Shown piece by piece: positions 40,801 through 54,600 of a stretch of DNA of 64,000 bases. The notes under the pieces are model-generated. The model was not told the origin of the DNA. It saw nothing but the letters and a program-made list of their open reading frames with translations, and searched no databases. Source of the stretch: Toxoplasma gondii ME49 (taxonomy: Eukaryota > Apicomplexa > Conoidasida > Eucoccidiorida > Sarcocystidae); NCBI RefSeq assembly GCF_000006565.2, contig NC_031480.1, forward strand, positions 3,011,529 through 3,075,528, given 5' to 3'. Within the stretch, counting starts at the first letter, position 1; each line of letters starts with the position of its first letter. The translations under genes were made by a program, and so were the position numbers.

Positions 40801-42323
40801 ATATCGTTGCCGTACAAGCCCTCAGGCAGCTCTTGAGCGACAACACTGAGAAGCGCGAAGCGAGAGGGGGGGGCGCATCGTTTGCGACGAGCCCACAACG
40901 CAAAGATCTTTCCACAATTACTCAGCCCCGAAGGCTTCGACTCAGTTTCCTTCGAGCTCCCTCGCTGTCTGAAATGTTTGAAAACCTCTGATTCCGTCTT
41001 ACCTCCGTAGACTCCATCGACCGCCTCGCCATTCGGCCCTGTCCATGTCAAAGCGAGCAGCTCAGCTTCGTAAACGTGCGGCAGTGGCTCTGTTTCCTCA
41101 CCCCCGTTGGACATCCGCGCCGAAGGAGACAGGCCGGTGGAGTCGCAGGCGCCCGCGTCGCCGGAGCCCGCAAGCGGGAAGGCTCCGCGACCGTGAAGGT
41201 GGAGAGAGATCGCCGGCGGCAGGGCGACGGGTGTCGACACACCTGACGGCTGAGAGGGAGGCGGTGCCGCTCTGCATGCCTCTGCAGCCTGCTTGGATGC
41301 TGCGGCTCGGTCGTCTTGAGTGTTTTTTGACGACTGGACATCCCCCTCGTCCTCTGCCCCCGCGCCGAACGAGTCGGCAGCCGCCCCGCAAACCGTCGCC
41401 GCCGTCTCCAGCTCCCTGTCGGGCTCCTCATCCGACTCGCCTTCTTCCCCGTCTATAAGCCGACGAAGGCGGCGCATGCGTCTGGAGCGGAGTCGCTGGG
41501 CGCGGCAGATCGCCGGGTGCAGGGGCGCGAGGGCGTGCGGCTTGGCGGGGAGGCGCGGCACGAATCTTGGAGAGAAGTTGTCGATCAAGTGAAGCCACTG
41601 CCGCTGCGGTCGGTTGCGGACAGCGGCTGCGAGCTCGCGTACGAGTTGGGGGTTTCTGAGAGCAGCCCAGCTGGAACTCGCTTGGCGCGCGGAGCCGCCA
41701 GACGCGCTAGAGGAAACAGCCAGAGAGAGCGCGGTGATGTGCCCCTCCGGAAAGAGCGCGTCTTTCCGAGTCGCTTTCTTGCGGGCATCCTCCCCCGACA
41801 GTCCAGCTGTGGAAGCGGTGAGGCTTTTCTTCGACTCTGTGAGCAGAGGCAAAGGCGCGTTCGGACTGCGTTCGTGGAATGCCAGGGCTCGGTCGACGTC
41901 GTCCAGAAGGTCGTCGAGGAAGTCCTGGAAAGCCGGAAAAAGGTTCTGCACAGTATCCTGGCGCCTCCCATCCGGCCCGCTAGCTGCGTCGAGTGTACAT
42001 ACACCAGAGAGACTGCGGTGTGCCGACAGGTTTCTGCGAGCGGCGTCTGAGAAAGGGGTGTCTGGCACAGCCAGACGCGCGGCGACTCCCAGAACCTCGA
42101 GCGCCTCAGCAGCTGCCTGATGTGTGAGTTGCGTAGCAGTCTCTGAACTGCTCGTTCTGATGGAATATTCTTCTCCAGAGGGGATGCCGTTCGCGGCTCG
42201 AACGACTCGCGTGACGGTGCCCAGCAACGCCTGGAGCGCGTTTTTTCCACAGCAAGTCCGGTCTGGATTCTTCGGGTCGGCGCCCGCGACGAGGCGATCT
42301 AAAGACGGAATGGAAAAATTCAT
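31987..42323 (-). CDS. RRP6: Nuclear exosome 3'-5' exoribonuclease RRP6/EXOSC10, twelve exons
   Basis: Exons (minus strand): 42323-41003, 40239-40123, 39328-39114, 38812-38658, 38225-38124, 37617-37557, 37132-37001, 36290-36192, 35831-35739, 35008-34444, 33626-33559, 33099-31987; 1346 codons with all phases consistent. Order of parts: a PMC2NT-like head (ANGIPSGEEY); the linker motif PQRQWLHLIDNFSPRFVPRL; a 150-residue disordered insert; the DEDD-Y exonuclease with AIDLEHHSF (D488, E490), FHGADSDIIW (D544/D546), VVNMFDTCVAARAL, NKQYQLADWR and YARSDTHYL (Y612, D616); ERSRDVCLK; an HRDC-like helical domain (IELLKWRDTLARRLDRSP to HMPELIQLIQ); and a charged tail of about 580 residues. All catalytic residues are present. 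RRP6 trims and degrades nuclear RNAs with the exosome. Intron 3 appears to start with GC. The start MNFSIPS has a CACC context; a further upstream exon is not excluded. Confidence 0.92.
33278..33368. repeat. (TA)n microsatellites in RRP6 intron 11
   Basis: Two TA arrays, at about 33278-33298 and 33336-33368, lie in the intron 33100-33558. Confidence 0.85.
33949..34038. repeat. Compound (TATC)n-(TA)n microsatellite in RRP6 intron 10
   Basis: About 16 ATCT tetranucleotide units are followed directly by a TA array, in the intron 33627-34443. It is the only tetranucleotide array of this length in the window and should be length-polymorphic. Confidence 0.95.
36419..36441. repeat. (TA)n microsatellite in RRP6 intron 7
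   Basis: TA array followed by CATGCGGCCGCATGCAT, within the intron 36291-37000. A second TA array lies at about 36858-36888 in the same intron. Confidence 0.85.
37752..37812. repeat. (TA)n microsatellite in RRP6 intron 5
   Basis: About 60 bases of TA with one break, in the intron 37618-38123. Confidence 0.9.
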
Positions 42324-45300
42324 GGTGAAAAGAAAACCGAAAGCTCTGCACCGTGTCAGTTAACAGAAGTGTCGAGTTGAGGTGGCCATAGCGACCACGA
42401 GCGAACTGAGAGAAACCCGGGAGCTGTGCAAACAGCGGAAAGAGCATTTAGGCAAGAGCGAAACAGCGCGAGCCAGCGGAGGCCATCGGGCCACGAAGGA
42501 AACGGAGCATGCGACGACAGGTTTCCTCTACGAAAGTGGCGGTGAGAAAAAAGTTCTTCGGGACTGGTACGATGTTGTGAAAAACTCGAAGGTCGGTGAA
42601 GAAACGCGGAGCGGAAGAAGGGACTCAACGCCCCGGACGAGCTCCACAGAAGATATGTCGACGGAAGAGACCTGTCAAACACTCGGTCTCCTTTCCAGTG
42701 GGAACTGGTGGTGAAGAAAAACTGCTGCGAAGTGCCATGAAAAGTCTCCTTTGTTCCTCTGGCAAATTCACCCCTTTAGGAAGTCACCGCTTCTCGCCTT
42801 GAGAGCGCTTGGATCACAGATCATCGTTTCACCGAGCGGCCACTATAAATGCGAGGTTTCTGGTGCTCTCGCCGGAGGCCGTTTCTCTCTGTCTTGACTT
42901 GATTTCTTCCGCCTTCTCTCCTTGGTTGTGCGACAGACGACGTCTAGCGAATGCACAGACGAATTTGACGTTCGAGTTTAAGGTGTGCTGCGACAGCCAG
43001 AGGCTCCTCAAACGAGTCCCAGTCGTGGGCTGTAAGTTGCGACTACGGTTCACGACAGAGAAACGAAGTAAACGATTTTTTGGCGCTTCTCTCGACCCCC
43101 GAAGAGGGGAAAGTTGGGCAGCCGCCCACGCCAAGGGAGAGCTGAAGAGCTGTCAAGGGTTCGCGCCAAGGCTCTCCACGTGAGTCCGTGAACGAATGTG
43201 GAAGCAAACCGGTGAACATTGAAACGAAAATAAAGAGGGAATACCGTTTTCGCTTCGAGGAACGTGTGGGGCCAGAGACTCGACGCAGAGTCTCCTGTTT
43301 TGTCACGTTCCCCGATGATTCACCCGTGCATGCATGCAAAAGAAACAGCTGTCATATTCCAGAGAAAGAAGGCGCGAGAGCTCTCTCGTAGGGAGCAGTT
43401 CTCTACAACCGTTCATGTTGACCAAGCGCGTTTCTTCCTTCACATTCAGACTGTTTTCTTTTTTCTGTGAGTTTGGCTCGAGAAACTGCGCGGGTCGCTT
43501 TGGTGTCTGCCACCGTCTGGCGAAAACACTGTCGCGGAGTCTCCATGTGCCCCAGAGTTTTTCTCCTTGTCTCTTTGCGGCGCTGCTCTATTGGGAGCCC
43601 GCCATGAACTTCTGCCTGTGTTGCTCGCTTCGACTGACCGTCAAGCGAAACACTTTCTAGACATCCCCTAACCATGAGCTGCCAAACCCAGAGGCACGCA
43701 GAGGGTTTATGTGTTTCGAGGGAACCCAGAAAACTGCAACAGAAAGTGTCTGTGGTGACTGCAGCGGCGCAAGGCCGGTTCGTGGAGAGCGGCGGCGTTA
43801 GCAGGGAAGCAGAAACTCGTTAGATTTCATCTAGACACTGCGAAACTAAAAGGCAATGCTTACTTGCACGCGCTGCACTGGAGGCGGCGCCCACATAACG
43901 GACATGTCCCGCGGCATCCACGTCGAAAGATCTAACACGTTTTTGTCCCTGCACCTGATCAGTGGTTTCCTACGGGGTGGATTTCGATCCGTGAAGATCC
44001 TGACACGCATTATGTGAAGTGATCTACGTAGAGGCAGTCTTCTAGGTTCTCAAATGGGGGATGGTTGGGACCACGTAGAATTTAACTAGAGTCATAATCG
44101 GCATCCTCGACGCGATGCTGTCTCCTCACTAGATCTGCAGAAGAAAGGACGATGCTGAATCAGCCAGGAATTGCAGCGTATGTTTGCCGTGTGAGGAACG
44201 ACCGCCGATTTGTGTGAACCCAGTGCTGAGAGCGCCGTTCTACGGTTCGCCGCCCCTTCCACCAGCCGCGATTTACATTTTTTGATAAATGCGGAATTGC
44301 GTTGGGAGAGCTCGAGTGAAAAGCCCATCCCCTTAGACCGTAGATAGATCGAGAGCAATCGCCAGAAAAGAGGTCAGGAAATGACCAGACTCACCGGTGA
44401 AGTATCCCGCGACACGAGTGCATTTCGAGTTTCTCCAATCCACAGAGCAATTCAAACATCTCAACAGTTTTAGGAACCAGCACGGATCTCCCTGCAAACG
44501 TGGAATCAATCTGCAGACTAGATGTGGAGATATCCTTCGTCAAAAAAAGGCTATTGAGGGTGCACAATCGCTCTGTCAAATACCCCAGGGCTGCCTCGCA
44601 GAGTGCCTCTGCAGAACACGCTTCAAGACGCCGGAGAGCCACAATCCCTACGACGGTTTGAATTTAGTGCATCCGTTTTTAACATGCAACCACAGTTACG
44701 GTTCCGTGCTTTCATCGATCCACTTCAACGGCAAACACACGCTGTCACCCTTACCAAGGTTTCCAGATGGGTGGCTCTCCCTTATGGTGTCGATGCTCCC
44801 ACTTAAAACCGTAACATTCAGCTGTGAACAAGACTGCGTGGTCGCGTTTTGAATGCCAAGCTGTTGAGCGCAAACGACACTTCAGAGTGGAGTCGGAAAT
44901 CGTGACCGGTCACACGTGTCACTTGCTGTGCAACGTTCCGTAGAGCGAGTCTTGCTTTCTGTAGTCAAAAGCTCGTTTCTCCGCAGCTTTTCCGGCGCGA
45001 TCCTAGGTACCGAAACCACACAAGGTGTTAACGCGGGAACTTCAAAAACGGCGGCCAAGTGCCATAGAGATATTTTATGGAGACCCGAGCTGTGAAACAC
45101 TATCCCAGGCCGCGCTTGTGGACGCACTATTCGTGTTACCTTCCCGCGACTCCGGTAAGAATCTGTAAAACGGAAACATCTTTGACCACGAATGCGTTAA
45201 CTTGTCACATGTGGCTGAAGAACAGCCGGCAACCAACATTGACAGGCTACCACATTCAGCACGCCATACAGTCGCGTGGAATTCCCGTGGAAAGCGTGGT

Positions 45301-45678
45301 GACAACCCCTGTATTAAAACGTGTGCCGGTTTATCGTGGTAGTTTCTCTGTCCCAGTCGGGTGTATGTACAGCCTCTTCCCACTGAATCTGTCATATTCA
45401 CTTAGAATCCACAATCGTCTATATTGAAGGGGCTCTAGCGACCGAAAAACATGTACAAATACCGCACCGAGCGTTGCCTTTTATCCTCACATATTGACGA
45501 CGGACTGAAAGTGCCTATGGCTGCTCCTACGAGTGGTAACAAGCATTCCTGTATTGCACGGATACGTAGCCGATCTGGCGTGACCCTTATCAGCCGACTT
45601 CTTCTACATCCTGCCAGGCCAAAAATTTCTAGACATCTCGTTTGCATCAAACCTCATCGAGTCTTCTTAGTAATCCTG
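42324..45678. other. Spacer upstream of RRP6, downstream of HPR gene
   Basis: About 3.35 kb. The part next to 42323 must hold the RRP6 promoter; a TGCATGCATGC word lies at 43327-43337. A plus-strand ATG frame at 45077-45427 (METRAVKHYPRPRL, 116 codons) has no family match. Nothing else is supportable. Confidence 0.45.
43327..43337. promoter_or_regulatory. TGCATGCATGC word upstream of RRP6
   Basis: An overlapping double TGCATGC lies about 1 kb upstream of the RRP6 start codon. The candidate ApiAP2-type site is assigned by motif identity only. Confidence 0.35.
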
Positions 45679-48600
45679 TTATTTGAGAAATCCACTGGGC
45701 AGATCGCGCCAAAGCGCACGGACCTCGGAGTTCGAAGTTGGTTGTCTGTTTTTCATAACTATAGTCATACGCAGTATCCCAGGTACTGCAGTATGTCTCC
45801 GTTTCCTCAGCTTGAGTTCTCCACGACCGGCCAGCTCGACCGCGGTGCAGAAGAAAGTGAAACCTACTCGAGAAAGTTTGCTCGAAAGCAAGGCGTACAG
45901 CTCGTCGTCCGTGATGACATCGGCTGGATCGACTCCCGCCGGAATTTCGTCACTGTGCTGACGCGCGGGCTTCGGTGCTCCGAGATCCACTTCGATGTCT
46001 CCCCAGTCGCCAACGTCGTACTCGTCGCCGTGCTCCTGAGCGTGCCGTTCGATCGTCTCTTCGTCGGCAATTTCGAACGGCTCTTCGTCTGCCGCGGGCG
46101 TCGAGGCTGTCGCTGGGGAAAAGCGCATTTCCTCGCGGTCACTTTCGCTTGCTTCGATCCGCATGTACCGCCGCTGCAGCCGCCTCGGCAGTTCTGCCAG
46201 CAGGCGCCGCCACTGCTCTTTCCGCCCGAGTCCGAGCCTTTCTCCGGAGTCGTGCAGCTGCACAAACGCCCGAGCAACACAAGACAGAGAACACAGAAAG
46301 GAGGAACGAATGCAGCGACACAGACACAGGTCAAAAGGCCTCTTATTTGAATGGAAAGCGTGGAGAAAAAGGAGGAACACGACCCCTAGAGGTCGACGCC
46401 ATGCACCCCTATGTTTAGTGCGACTTGATTTTCAAGTCAACAAACGAACCTTCGCCCAGTCGATGCAGTCAATGTCCTCAGCGCGCGACTCGACAAATCG
46501 CAAAAACGTCGCCACGAAGTCTCCGTCCCTGCCGTTGACCAAGCCGCTGCGCACCTGCAATGAAAAACACAGGGGACGAAGGATGTATGAAGTCACAGAG
46601 ATGCAGCCGCGGGAACAGTTTGGAGAAGATACGGTCCACCACTGTCGCTCGAAATCTCGTCCGGCTGAAACGAGAAACAAGCTTTTGTTTCCAACGCGCA
46701 GCATCGCGTTGTGTCTCTCCAGGCGGTTGCACGCATGCACAGCAGAAGCTGCTTCTTTCCTCATCTCCCTTTCTGGGAGCGAACCACCCGTCCCCTCCTC
46801 TAGCTCTCCCGTCCAGAAAGCGATCGATATTCCTCTCATCGAACTGCCTGTCGCCGAGCAAATACAATCACAAGAAGAGTACTGCTTCCAAACACAAGAC
46901 GAGTGTCTGCGCGTGCCTGAGTCGTGGAACTCTCTGCCATGCGCGAGGCATTCTGGAATATCCGGAGAGGAAAATCTTGACTTTTTGGACGGAACTTACA
47001 AGCGCCGTGACTCCGTTCACGAAAGCGCCTGGCTTGACAGAGGCGAGAGGCGGGGCAAGAAAGCGGACATGGGCGGCGGGCGTAGACGCAGAAGCTGAAG
47101 CAAGTGGAGAGACAGCAAGTTCGGGAGCCACCACAGGAGAAGCGCCTACAAGAGCTGCTATGCGTTGTTGTGCAGCGAGTTGAAAAACAGGCTGCGACCC
47201 AGACGCGGGAGAAGGAAATGAAGGAGCGGAAGAAGAAGACGAAAAAGAGTCAGCGAGAGACGAAGAGGGAAGGGAAGGAGAGGACGACGACGGCGAGAAA
47301 TCCGAAGAAAGGGATGCTGGCGCCGAGACGGAGGAACCTGTGCTGGAGGTGGGAGAGACTAAGAACGTCCGAACGAGGTCCAGAAGTCGACGAACTGCGG
47401 GCGACTTTCGGTGGAGGTTGGGCGCGAGGTGGACGCTGAAGAAGAGAAAGGACGTCAGGTGTTCCAGTGCAGCGGCGTCCCAGGATTTCCTGCAGGCAAC
47501 GAGCCGCGGAGTCCCCGAGGAAAGACAAAAAGAAAATGAGAAAGAGCCGACAGCAACGTCTGACCGCGCACAGCTGACACCCCCCCGTGATTTGCTTCCT
47601 AGTCAGAGGACAAGCGGCCGTAGACGTACCGTTTTTCCAGGTGCGAAGCGACCTCTGAGAGAAACGGTTCGTCACCAGCACCCAAATGCGCCAGACTGGA
47701 GGTGATCCAGTCCAGTTCTGCCAGGGAGCAAGCTCCGCGAGCCAGCAGAGTCGGAATGAGACGCAAGTGGTCTGCACAGAGAGCGAGAGCCCAGAGCCAG
47801 AGATTCCGAATCTCTCGAAGATGCAACGCACGGGGGAATGAAGATATCGGCCTACAGCTGAGTCACACAGGGAACGGTGGTAGCAACTCTGCAGCTTTAG
47901 ACAAAAAAATGTGCCTCAAGCTGCATCTGGTGTTTTTTCTTGCTGTGGTGACGGTGAATCTCGATTGTCTACTCCACTCGAGAAACGTCATCATTTGCTG
48001 AATCAACGGACACAGAAGAACCCGCTTCTGCGCAGTGCTTTCCTTTCTCTGCTCCTCCGTCACGCGGAGACGTTTTCAGTCTGAGAAGAGAACGTCGCAG
48101 ATTTCCACCAAATGCGGAGACAGAGTCTCGGCAAAAACAGCAAGCTGCCTCAGCTTCACACGCGTTCTCGAATGTAAAACGGGGAGGCGGCGGAGCGGGA
48201 CGGAACGAGAAAAGGGTGCTCGAACCAATCGCGTCTGTTCATTCTCTGTCCACTCTTTTGTTCTGTATGCATTATTGCGTTGCGTGTTTCCAGCAAGTAT
48301 TTTATCTGTTCGACATCCAACACTCTGCTTATTATCCGTCCTCTTCTTCGTCTGCTTTGCATCCTACTTCTGCGTTTCAGCTGCGGGGAATGGCTCTTGT
48401 TCCCTTCGGTGCCAAGATGAAAGTAGGACGGAAAAAGATGAAACCTCTCTGGGCTTACTTTCCAACATTTCCACGTCGGTGACGCCTGTGATGCTGGAGG
48501 CGTGAAGAAGCATCGCCACATCGACCGCGCGGAAACTCTTCGTCTCTCTGTGATTCCGAAATGCAGCGAGTCTCACACAGTGAGTGACACAGATGAATGG

Positions 48601-51600
48601 AAACAAGAAGAACCATAGAAATCAGCTCGTGAAGAAGCACAGCGAAACAAGCAACACAACGATGCAAGGAAGCAGAGAAACACACAGACAAGAAGACCAA
48701 GAAGAAACAGAGAGACCTAAAAGTCGAAGGAGACAAAAAGAAACGCGAAGATGGACAGAAGCGAAGAAACGCAGAGATAAGAGGTAACAGAGAACCACAG
48801 AGATCGAAGAGAAAAAACAAACAACTCCAACATGCACCGCAGAACACATGCAAACACGATGGTGAAGCCAAGGGGACTGGAGGCACAAACGGAGACAGTC
48901 CGCAGTTCTTTCCCAGCGGCGTTCCTTTGACATGGGAGAAGACGCTAGACTACCTAGGAAACGGACTGTGTCCCTCGAGCTACGCGATACAGGCAGTCGC
49001 TACCTTGGTGACTTCTGTACATCGTTTTCTTTTAAACGTAGGATACGAGCACACCCCAAGTATGAACTACATAAATACACAGCACCAGATGATCCTATGA
49101 TCGACACCCCCAATCTTCTGAAAGACTTCAAGGACCGTGTCTCAGCCTAATTTCTTCTTCTTGTGCTGTATATACACACCTCCATCCTTTCTGTACTCTT
49201 CTCGTTGTTCCTGTTGTCAGACTAAATAGACCGAAGGATGCCGATCAGACACAGATCGAACGGAACCTTCCCCAGTCCGCTACGACCCGAGAAAACGAAT
49301 TCTGAACTCCCAACACAAATGAAAAAAAGAGGCCACACACTCCGAACAAAGTGCTCGAGTGTAGCTTCAGTGTAGACAGATATACCAAGGGTCCTGATCT
49401 CGAAAAAAGAGCGGCTCACTTGTTCTTCCTCAATTCACCGAAAATACGCTTCGCGAAGTCCGCTGCTCTACTGCCTTGAATGCACGCTGCACTCCACAGA
49501 AGAAGAATGAGGTCCTGTCTCCTGTAGTATTCTAGAGACTCTTGTTCAAGCTGCGAAGAAAGAAAACAATTTGATATGGCACAACACATGCAGTAAAAGA
49601 ATGGATCTTCGAATCACCATTGCCACAGTATCTCTCCTCTGTATTTGGGTCATATAGCCCCTTAGCGAAGCACCGAAGGAACAGAGCGAAAAATAAGTTT
49701 CGCCTGCCGGCGTTACTACAACGCCAGACTGCTTCAAGCGAAACTGCAGACTCACGCTTGATAAATAAGAACATGTTGATATATATACATATATGTATAC
49801 TATTTACGTCTTCTTGGTCCATGGACTCATATAATACACTATCGATATAGATATATATGTATCCTACATGTATCATCTTAGTCAATAAAAATATTCAAGC
49901 ATGTAACCAATAACACCGTAAACATTTATCACTACATAAACATAAATACATATATATATATATATACATATATATGTACAAGCACATGAAGAAAGAACCT
50001 GCGAACTTGCATATTACGAGAAACGTCTGCTTGGTACATGTGCCCTGGAAGACGCCCTACGCATAAACACGCTGAAAATCCGCGCATATACATAGATATA
50101 TCGATAGGTATGCGCCAAATGCATTCTTTTATGTGGCTTCAAGTATTTAGGTGCAGGAGACACGCGGCGTGGTTTTGAACTTTGAGCGGGTCTTTGGAAG
50201 ACTTTCGCGGCCTTGGTGGACAAAACGGAAATGTGGGCATGCAGGCATGCATCTGTGAACAAGTGACTGCTTCAAGACGCCTCTGGGGAGCTTCACGTCT
50301 CCACTGAAACCTCAACGACGTTTCTGCGGTTGAGGCGCCCGATGTACGTACAGCTGGAAAGAGGACGTCGCCGAGGCGTCTGACCGCGGAGTTTCGCGGC
50401 GCTTTGGCCGCAGCCCACGCACAGAGGGAGAAGCTTTCTCGTCGGAAAGACCCAATTTTCTTCGTCAGTCTGTCTGAGAGAATGGAAAGGACAGTCTCGT
50501 CCGTGTACTCGAGTCGAAGAAACGCGTACAGCAGAAGAGCTGCGGTCTGCACGAGGAAACGGCAGACAGGCATTTCACTTCGAAGGCCTTCACTCTCCAA
50601 GAAGAGCTTGAAAGCGGGCGAGCGAACAGACCGGAGAAGCCGCTAACACTACAAATCGCAGAGACACTGGAGACTTTTCTTGCATCTTGCAGGCTGCCAT
50701 CTACGGGACCTCTGCAGGTGTGGACACAACGCAAGAGTTCCTCTGTCAACGACAACCGGGATGGATGCTGGGAGGCCATCACCTTCGCTGCCTCTCAAGC
50801 GCCTATTTTTTTTCTGTGCTTCACCCACCCCCCCTCCAGGTGTTGTTCTCCCCTGTCTCTTCAAACTTCTCTTCACTCCCATCAAAAAAGGAACGCTTCG
50901 TTGCTCACTTGGACGTCGACAGAGTGTCCTCGCCGCCGGACCTCTGAGGCGAGGCGCTCGAAGAGAGGCGGATGATCCAGCCGCCACTTGGCAAACGCCC
51001 ACGCGACGCTGCTCAGACTCTGTGCGTTCATGTCAGAAAGTTTATCGACGCATGCCCTCCCAAGAGCCTCAATTGCTTCATTCACAGAGTTTCTCTCTGC
51101 TTCCGAACTCTTCTTTCCTTTCACGTCAATCTCTCTTTCTGACTCGTTCTCTCTCTCTGAGTTGTTCTCTCCTTCAGGATTCTTCTCTCGCCCTCCTTCC
51201 CTCCCTCCTTCTCTGTCGATCGTTCCTTCTCTGTCGATCGCTCCTTCTCTATCGATCGCTCCTTCTCTGTTGGCCTCTCCTGCCCTCCCAGTCTCTCCCG
51301 CTTGGGTCAGGCTTGCGTGGAACCTCAGAGACTCCACGCGGGAGTCCACACAGCCGCGTCGCTCGTGCGGCCGGAGGTCGTTGAGCGTTGATTCCCCGCA
51401 GTGGAAAGGCGCTCCTCTTTCCCCTCTCTCTGCCGCGGCGTCCTGCTCTCTCTCTCCTCCCCCCCGACCGGAGAAGCGAAACAGGGACGCAGAGGCGCCC
51501 GACCTGTCTCCATCCGACACAGCAGCGGCGCGGGGTGTCTCTACACACTGGGAAGCAGAACGACGCGAAACGCCTCTTGCGCGCACTCCTGCGTTCGCAA

Positions 51601-54600
51601 AGGCGTACAGACAGATGGCGAGTTCCTGCGAGAAAGGAGCAGAGAAAAAAGCCGAGACAGAAGGAAGCAACAACGCATCCGGCGCTGAGCCACGAGAGCA
51701 ACTACCACGCAAGAGGCGCGTCGCGCGCGCAAGCGACTACACAGACGCGAGGGATTCTGGACGATCGAAGCGAGCCTGACGCCGACATCAAAAGCGGAGG
51801 ATGCGTCTGGTAGACGCGAACCAGCAGTAAGGAGGAAGACGAAGGAGATGTAGAACGAGAACACAAGAGGACAAAGGAAGCACAACACAGACGAACAGTC
51901 GAGGGAGAAAACAAAGAAAGTGAGCAACACCGAACGAAGCGACTCCTGAGAGTCGAAACACATGGTTGGAAAGATGACGAGGCGGAGAAGACAACTGTTG
52001 AATTATGCGGAGACAGCGCAGCAACGTCGTCTCTCAGAGTCGACGGTACAAATCGCATGCGTCGCCAACGAAAGCAAGCATTCAGTGAACGAGTTACTCT
52101 CAGCTAAAGAGCGAACGATCCAGGGTAACAAAGAGCTCCAGAGCTCCCCTGATGACGAGGCGATATGAATGTCGACAAGGGAAGCTGCAAACCTCTCACA
52201 TTGGTAATCTCCCCCATGGAAAGAACCGGAAACAGAAGCTCTTGGTTTCGCCATGGACGCCGAAGAAACCCGAGTGTTACTTCTCTCCCACCGACTCGAA
52301 ACGCCACAGTTCCCTTCCTCAAAATGAGGGCTGTATGTACACCTCAGGGCATTTCGCAAAAACAGCACCTCTTCGCTATGTTTCGAGTGGAATTCGCGCC
52401 CGTGCACTCCGGCCTTTGACGCTGTGAAACTTTTCCCCGAACGCTTCCTCCAAGATCTCATCCATTTGCTTTTACCTTGGGTGAGAAGAGAGAGGCTCGA
52501 TCTCGAAGAAGAGGCGCGAGCTTTTCTTCCCAGAAAACTGGATTTCTGTAGCGGCACTTGCTTGTTCCCCAGACCAGGGTGGCGAGGCCCGAGGGTTTGA
52601 GCGCCGCGACAGAGCAGCTCTGTCTACTTCTTCGTCGTTCTCCGGTCGCTTCCCTCGCGGATTCCTCGAGACGCGGAACTGGCTCGTCGCCTCTGGTGCA
52701 TCGTTCCGTCTCTGCGCCGGAGGACCGTGGCGACGAAAGCAGAGCAGCACAGCTCGACAGAGGCGCTGACACATTCTGGTTACCCTGGCGCAGCGACGAA
52801 GCGATCGGAGAATTCCCCTTCGAAGCGGGAGACGCCGGCGCGTCTGTGTGGACGTCGATCGCACGGAGAATTTGCGAAAGCAGAGGCTGGAGACTCGGGA
52901 GCAGGTGGAGGCGAAGCTTGGCCAGTGCCCAAGGAACGAACGCGAGGTCGACTGTGCGACTGAACCCGCGAAGCTGGGAACCGAGAGCCATGTCTTGGAG
53001 CAGACGGAGAAAGCTGTGGAGACACAACGACACAAGAAAGGGAGGAAGGAAGCGAGTAAGGCAGAGCAACACTGCTTCAGGAAGTGGACTCACGGCGGGG
53101 TCGAAGCGGAAAGGAAAGACAACGGACAGGAACGAACAGTGGAGGAAACAGAGGAAGAAGGGAAGCGGGAGGGGAAACAGAAGACTCAGAGAGCAAAGAA
53201 CGCAAGAAAAGTGGAACAGGACGGAGAGGAAGAATAGAGAAACAGGAACGGGAGAAAGGATAGAGAAACAGGAAGGAGAGAAAGAGAGAAGAGACAGGGA
53301 AACAAAAGCAGGTTCTCCAGGACCTGCAGGAAGCCGAGAGAGAAGAGGAGACCCGGGATATAGCTGAGGAAACGAGAGGAGGAACGAGGAAGTGAAACAA
53401 AGAAGCAGACAGAAACATCGACGGCCGAAGTGGTGAACAGAAGCCGGGACAGACGAAAACCGACGTTTTGGTGGAAATTTGAAATTCCAATTTAAATGCT
53501 GCGTAACGTCTCGCTTGTCCGTCGATGCTGGGAACTGCATGCTCGGACTCCATCACGGAAAAAAGCTCCCCTCACAAAGCAGCCGTGACAGTATCTGCAA
53601 GAGCGGAATCACGAGTCGCCAGCGCGCGGCGTTTACGACACCTGTGGCGCCTTTCGCTCCCACGAAACAAGCAAGAGATGTTCTTGTCTTCATCAGATTT
53701 CTGGTATATTGAATGCAGAGTGAACGGCCCTCTCTGAAACTCAGAACAACTCTCTGCTTTCCGACTCCTTCCGCTGAACATACACCTCATTGGTGACGAG
53801 CTGCGTCCACGCCTCCGTCGAGTCTGTTTCGTGTTCAGCTGCTTCAACCCCCGCTTTCTGGGATTTTTTGTTCGCGAAAGACTCCCTCCGCCTTCTCCAT
53901 CTTGGTTGCTGGTTTTCCCTCTCTTCTTCCTCGCGCGACGAGATGATCCGAGCCAACGTCTGGAGGGCGATTGCTCTATGGACGTCGTCCATTCGTGCCC
54001 GGTGTCTCGACACCAGACGAAGGACCTGGTCTGTGCACCGACAGGCGTTCAGTCGCGCACTGAGGTAGCGGTGGAAAGGCAAAGGTTTACTCTGTCTCTC
54101 TTGCAGCTTGAGTGTTATTTCCGCGGCTGAAGAAAGCGACGCTGATTCCTGGGCACTCCTCGTTGTCTGTCTCTTCTTCCTCGCTTCCTCGTTGAGGCTC
54201 TCTGCCTCCAGAGCTGCTGTCCCTGCCTCCCAGGCTTCTTCTTCTCCTCCTCTCCACGCTGCCAGCTGCTCTTCTTCGCCTGCGTCGATCTCCTCGCTCT
54301 CCTCGAGTCCCGGGTAAAGCGCTCGCGCAAAGAGACTGGTGAATGCAAAAGTCGAAACGGAACTTCGCCGCACGTCCCCAGGCCGCCGCTCCTGCCCCGC
54401 ACTCGGGTGTCTGTACAGCCGAGACTCCAGGGCGCCTCGCCGCTGCCGCAGCTCCGGTCGCCCGGCTCTGGCGCCCCGGAAGAATGCAAAAGACGGGGGA
54501 GACAGGAAGGCGGCGCCTCGTCGAGGAACGAAGAAAGAGGAATTCTTTTTCTGAAGAACGGAGGAGTGCCGCCCGTGGAGGCGACGAAATGTCTTGGGAG

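Noticed and set aside
52104..52322. Possible extra HPR exon between exons 2 and 3 (ending at a GTGAGA donor)
   Set aside because: The direct exon 2-3 join gives a continuous helical repeat (FWEEKLAPLLRD to ELAICLYAFANAG), so an inserted exon is unnecessary; its acceptor is also weak.
52458..53540. Minus-strand frame read as a long Phe/Leu/Ser-rich membrane protein
   Set aside because: Only 52973-52476 matches the repeat pattern of the HPR gene. The upstream part is pyrimidine-rich intron.
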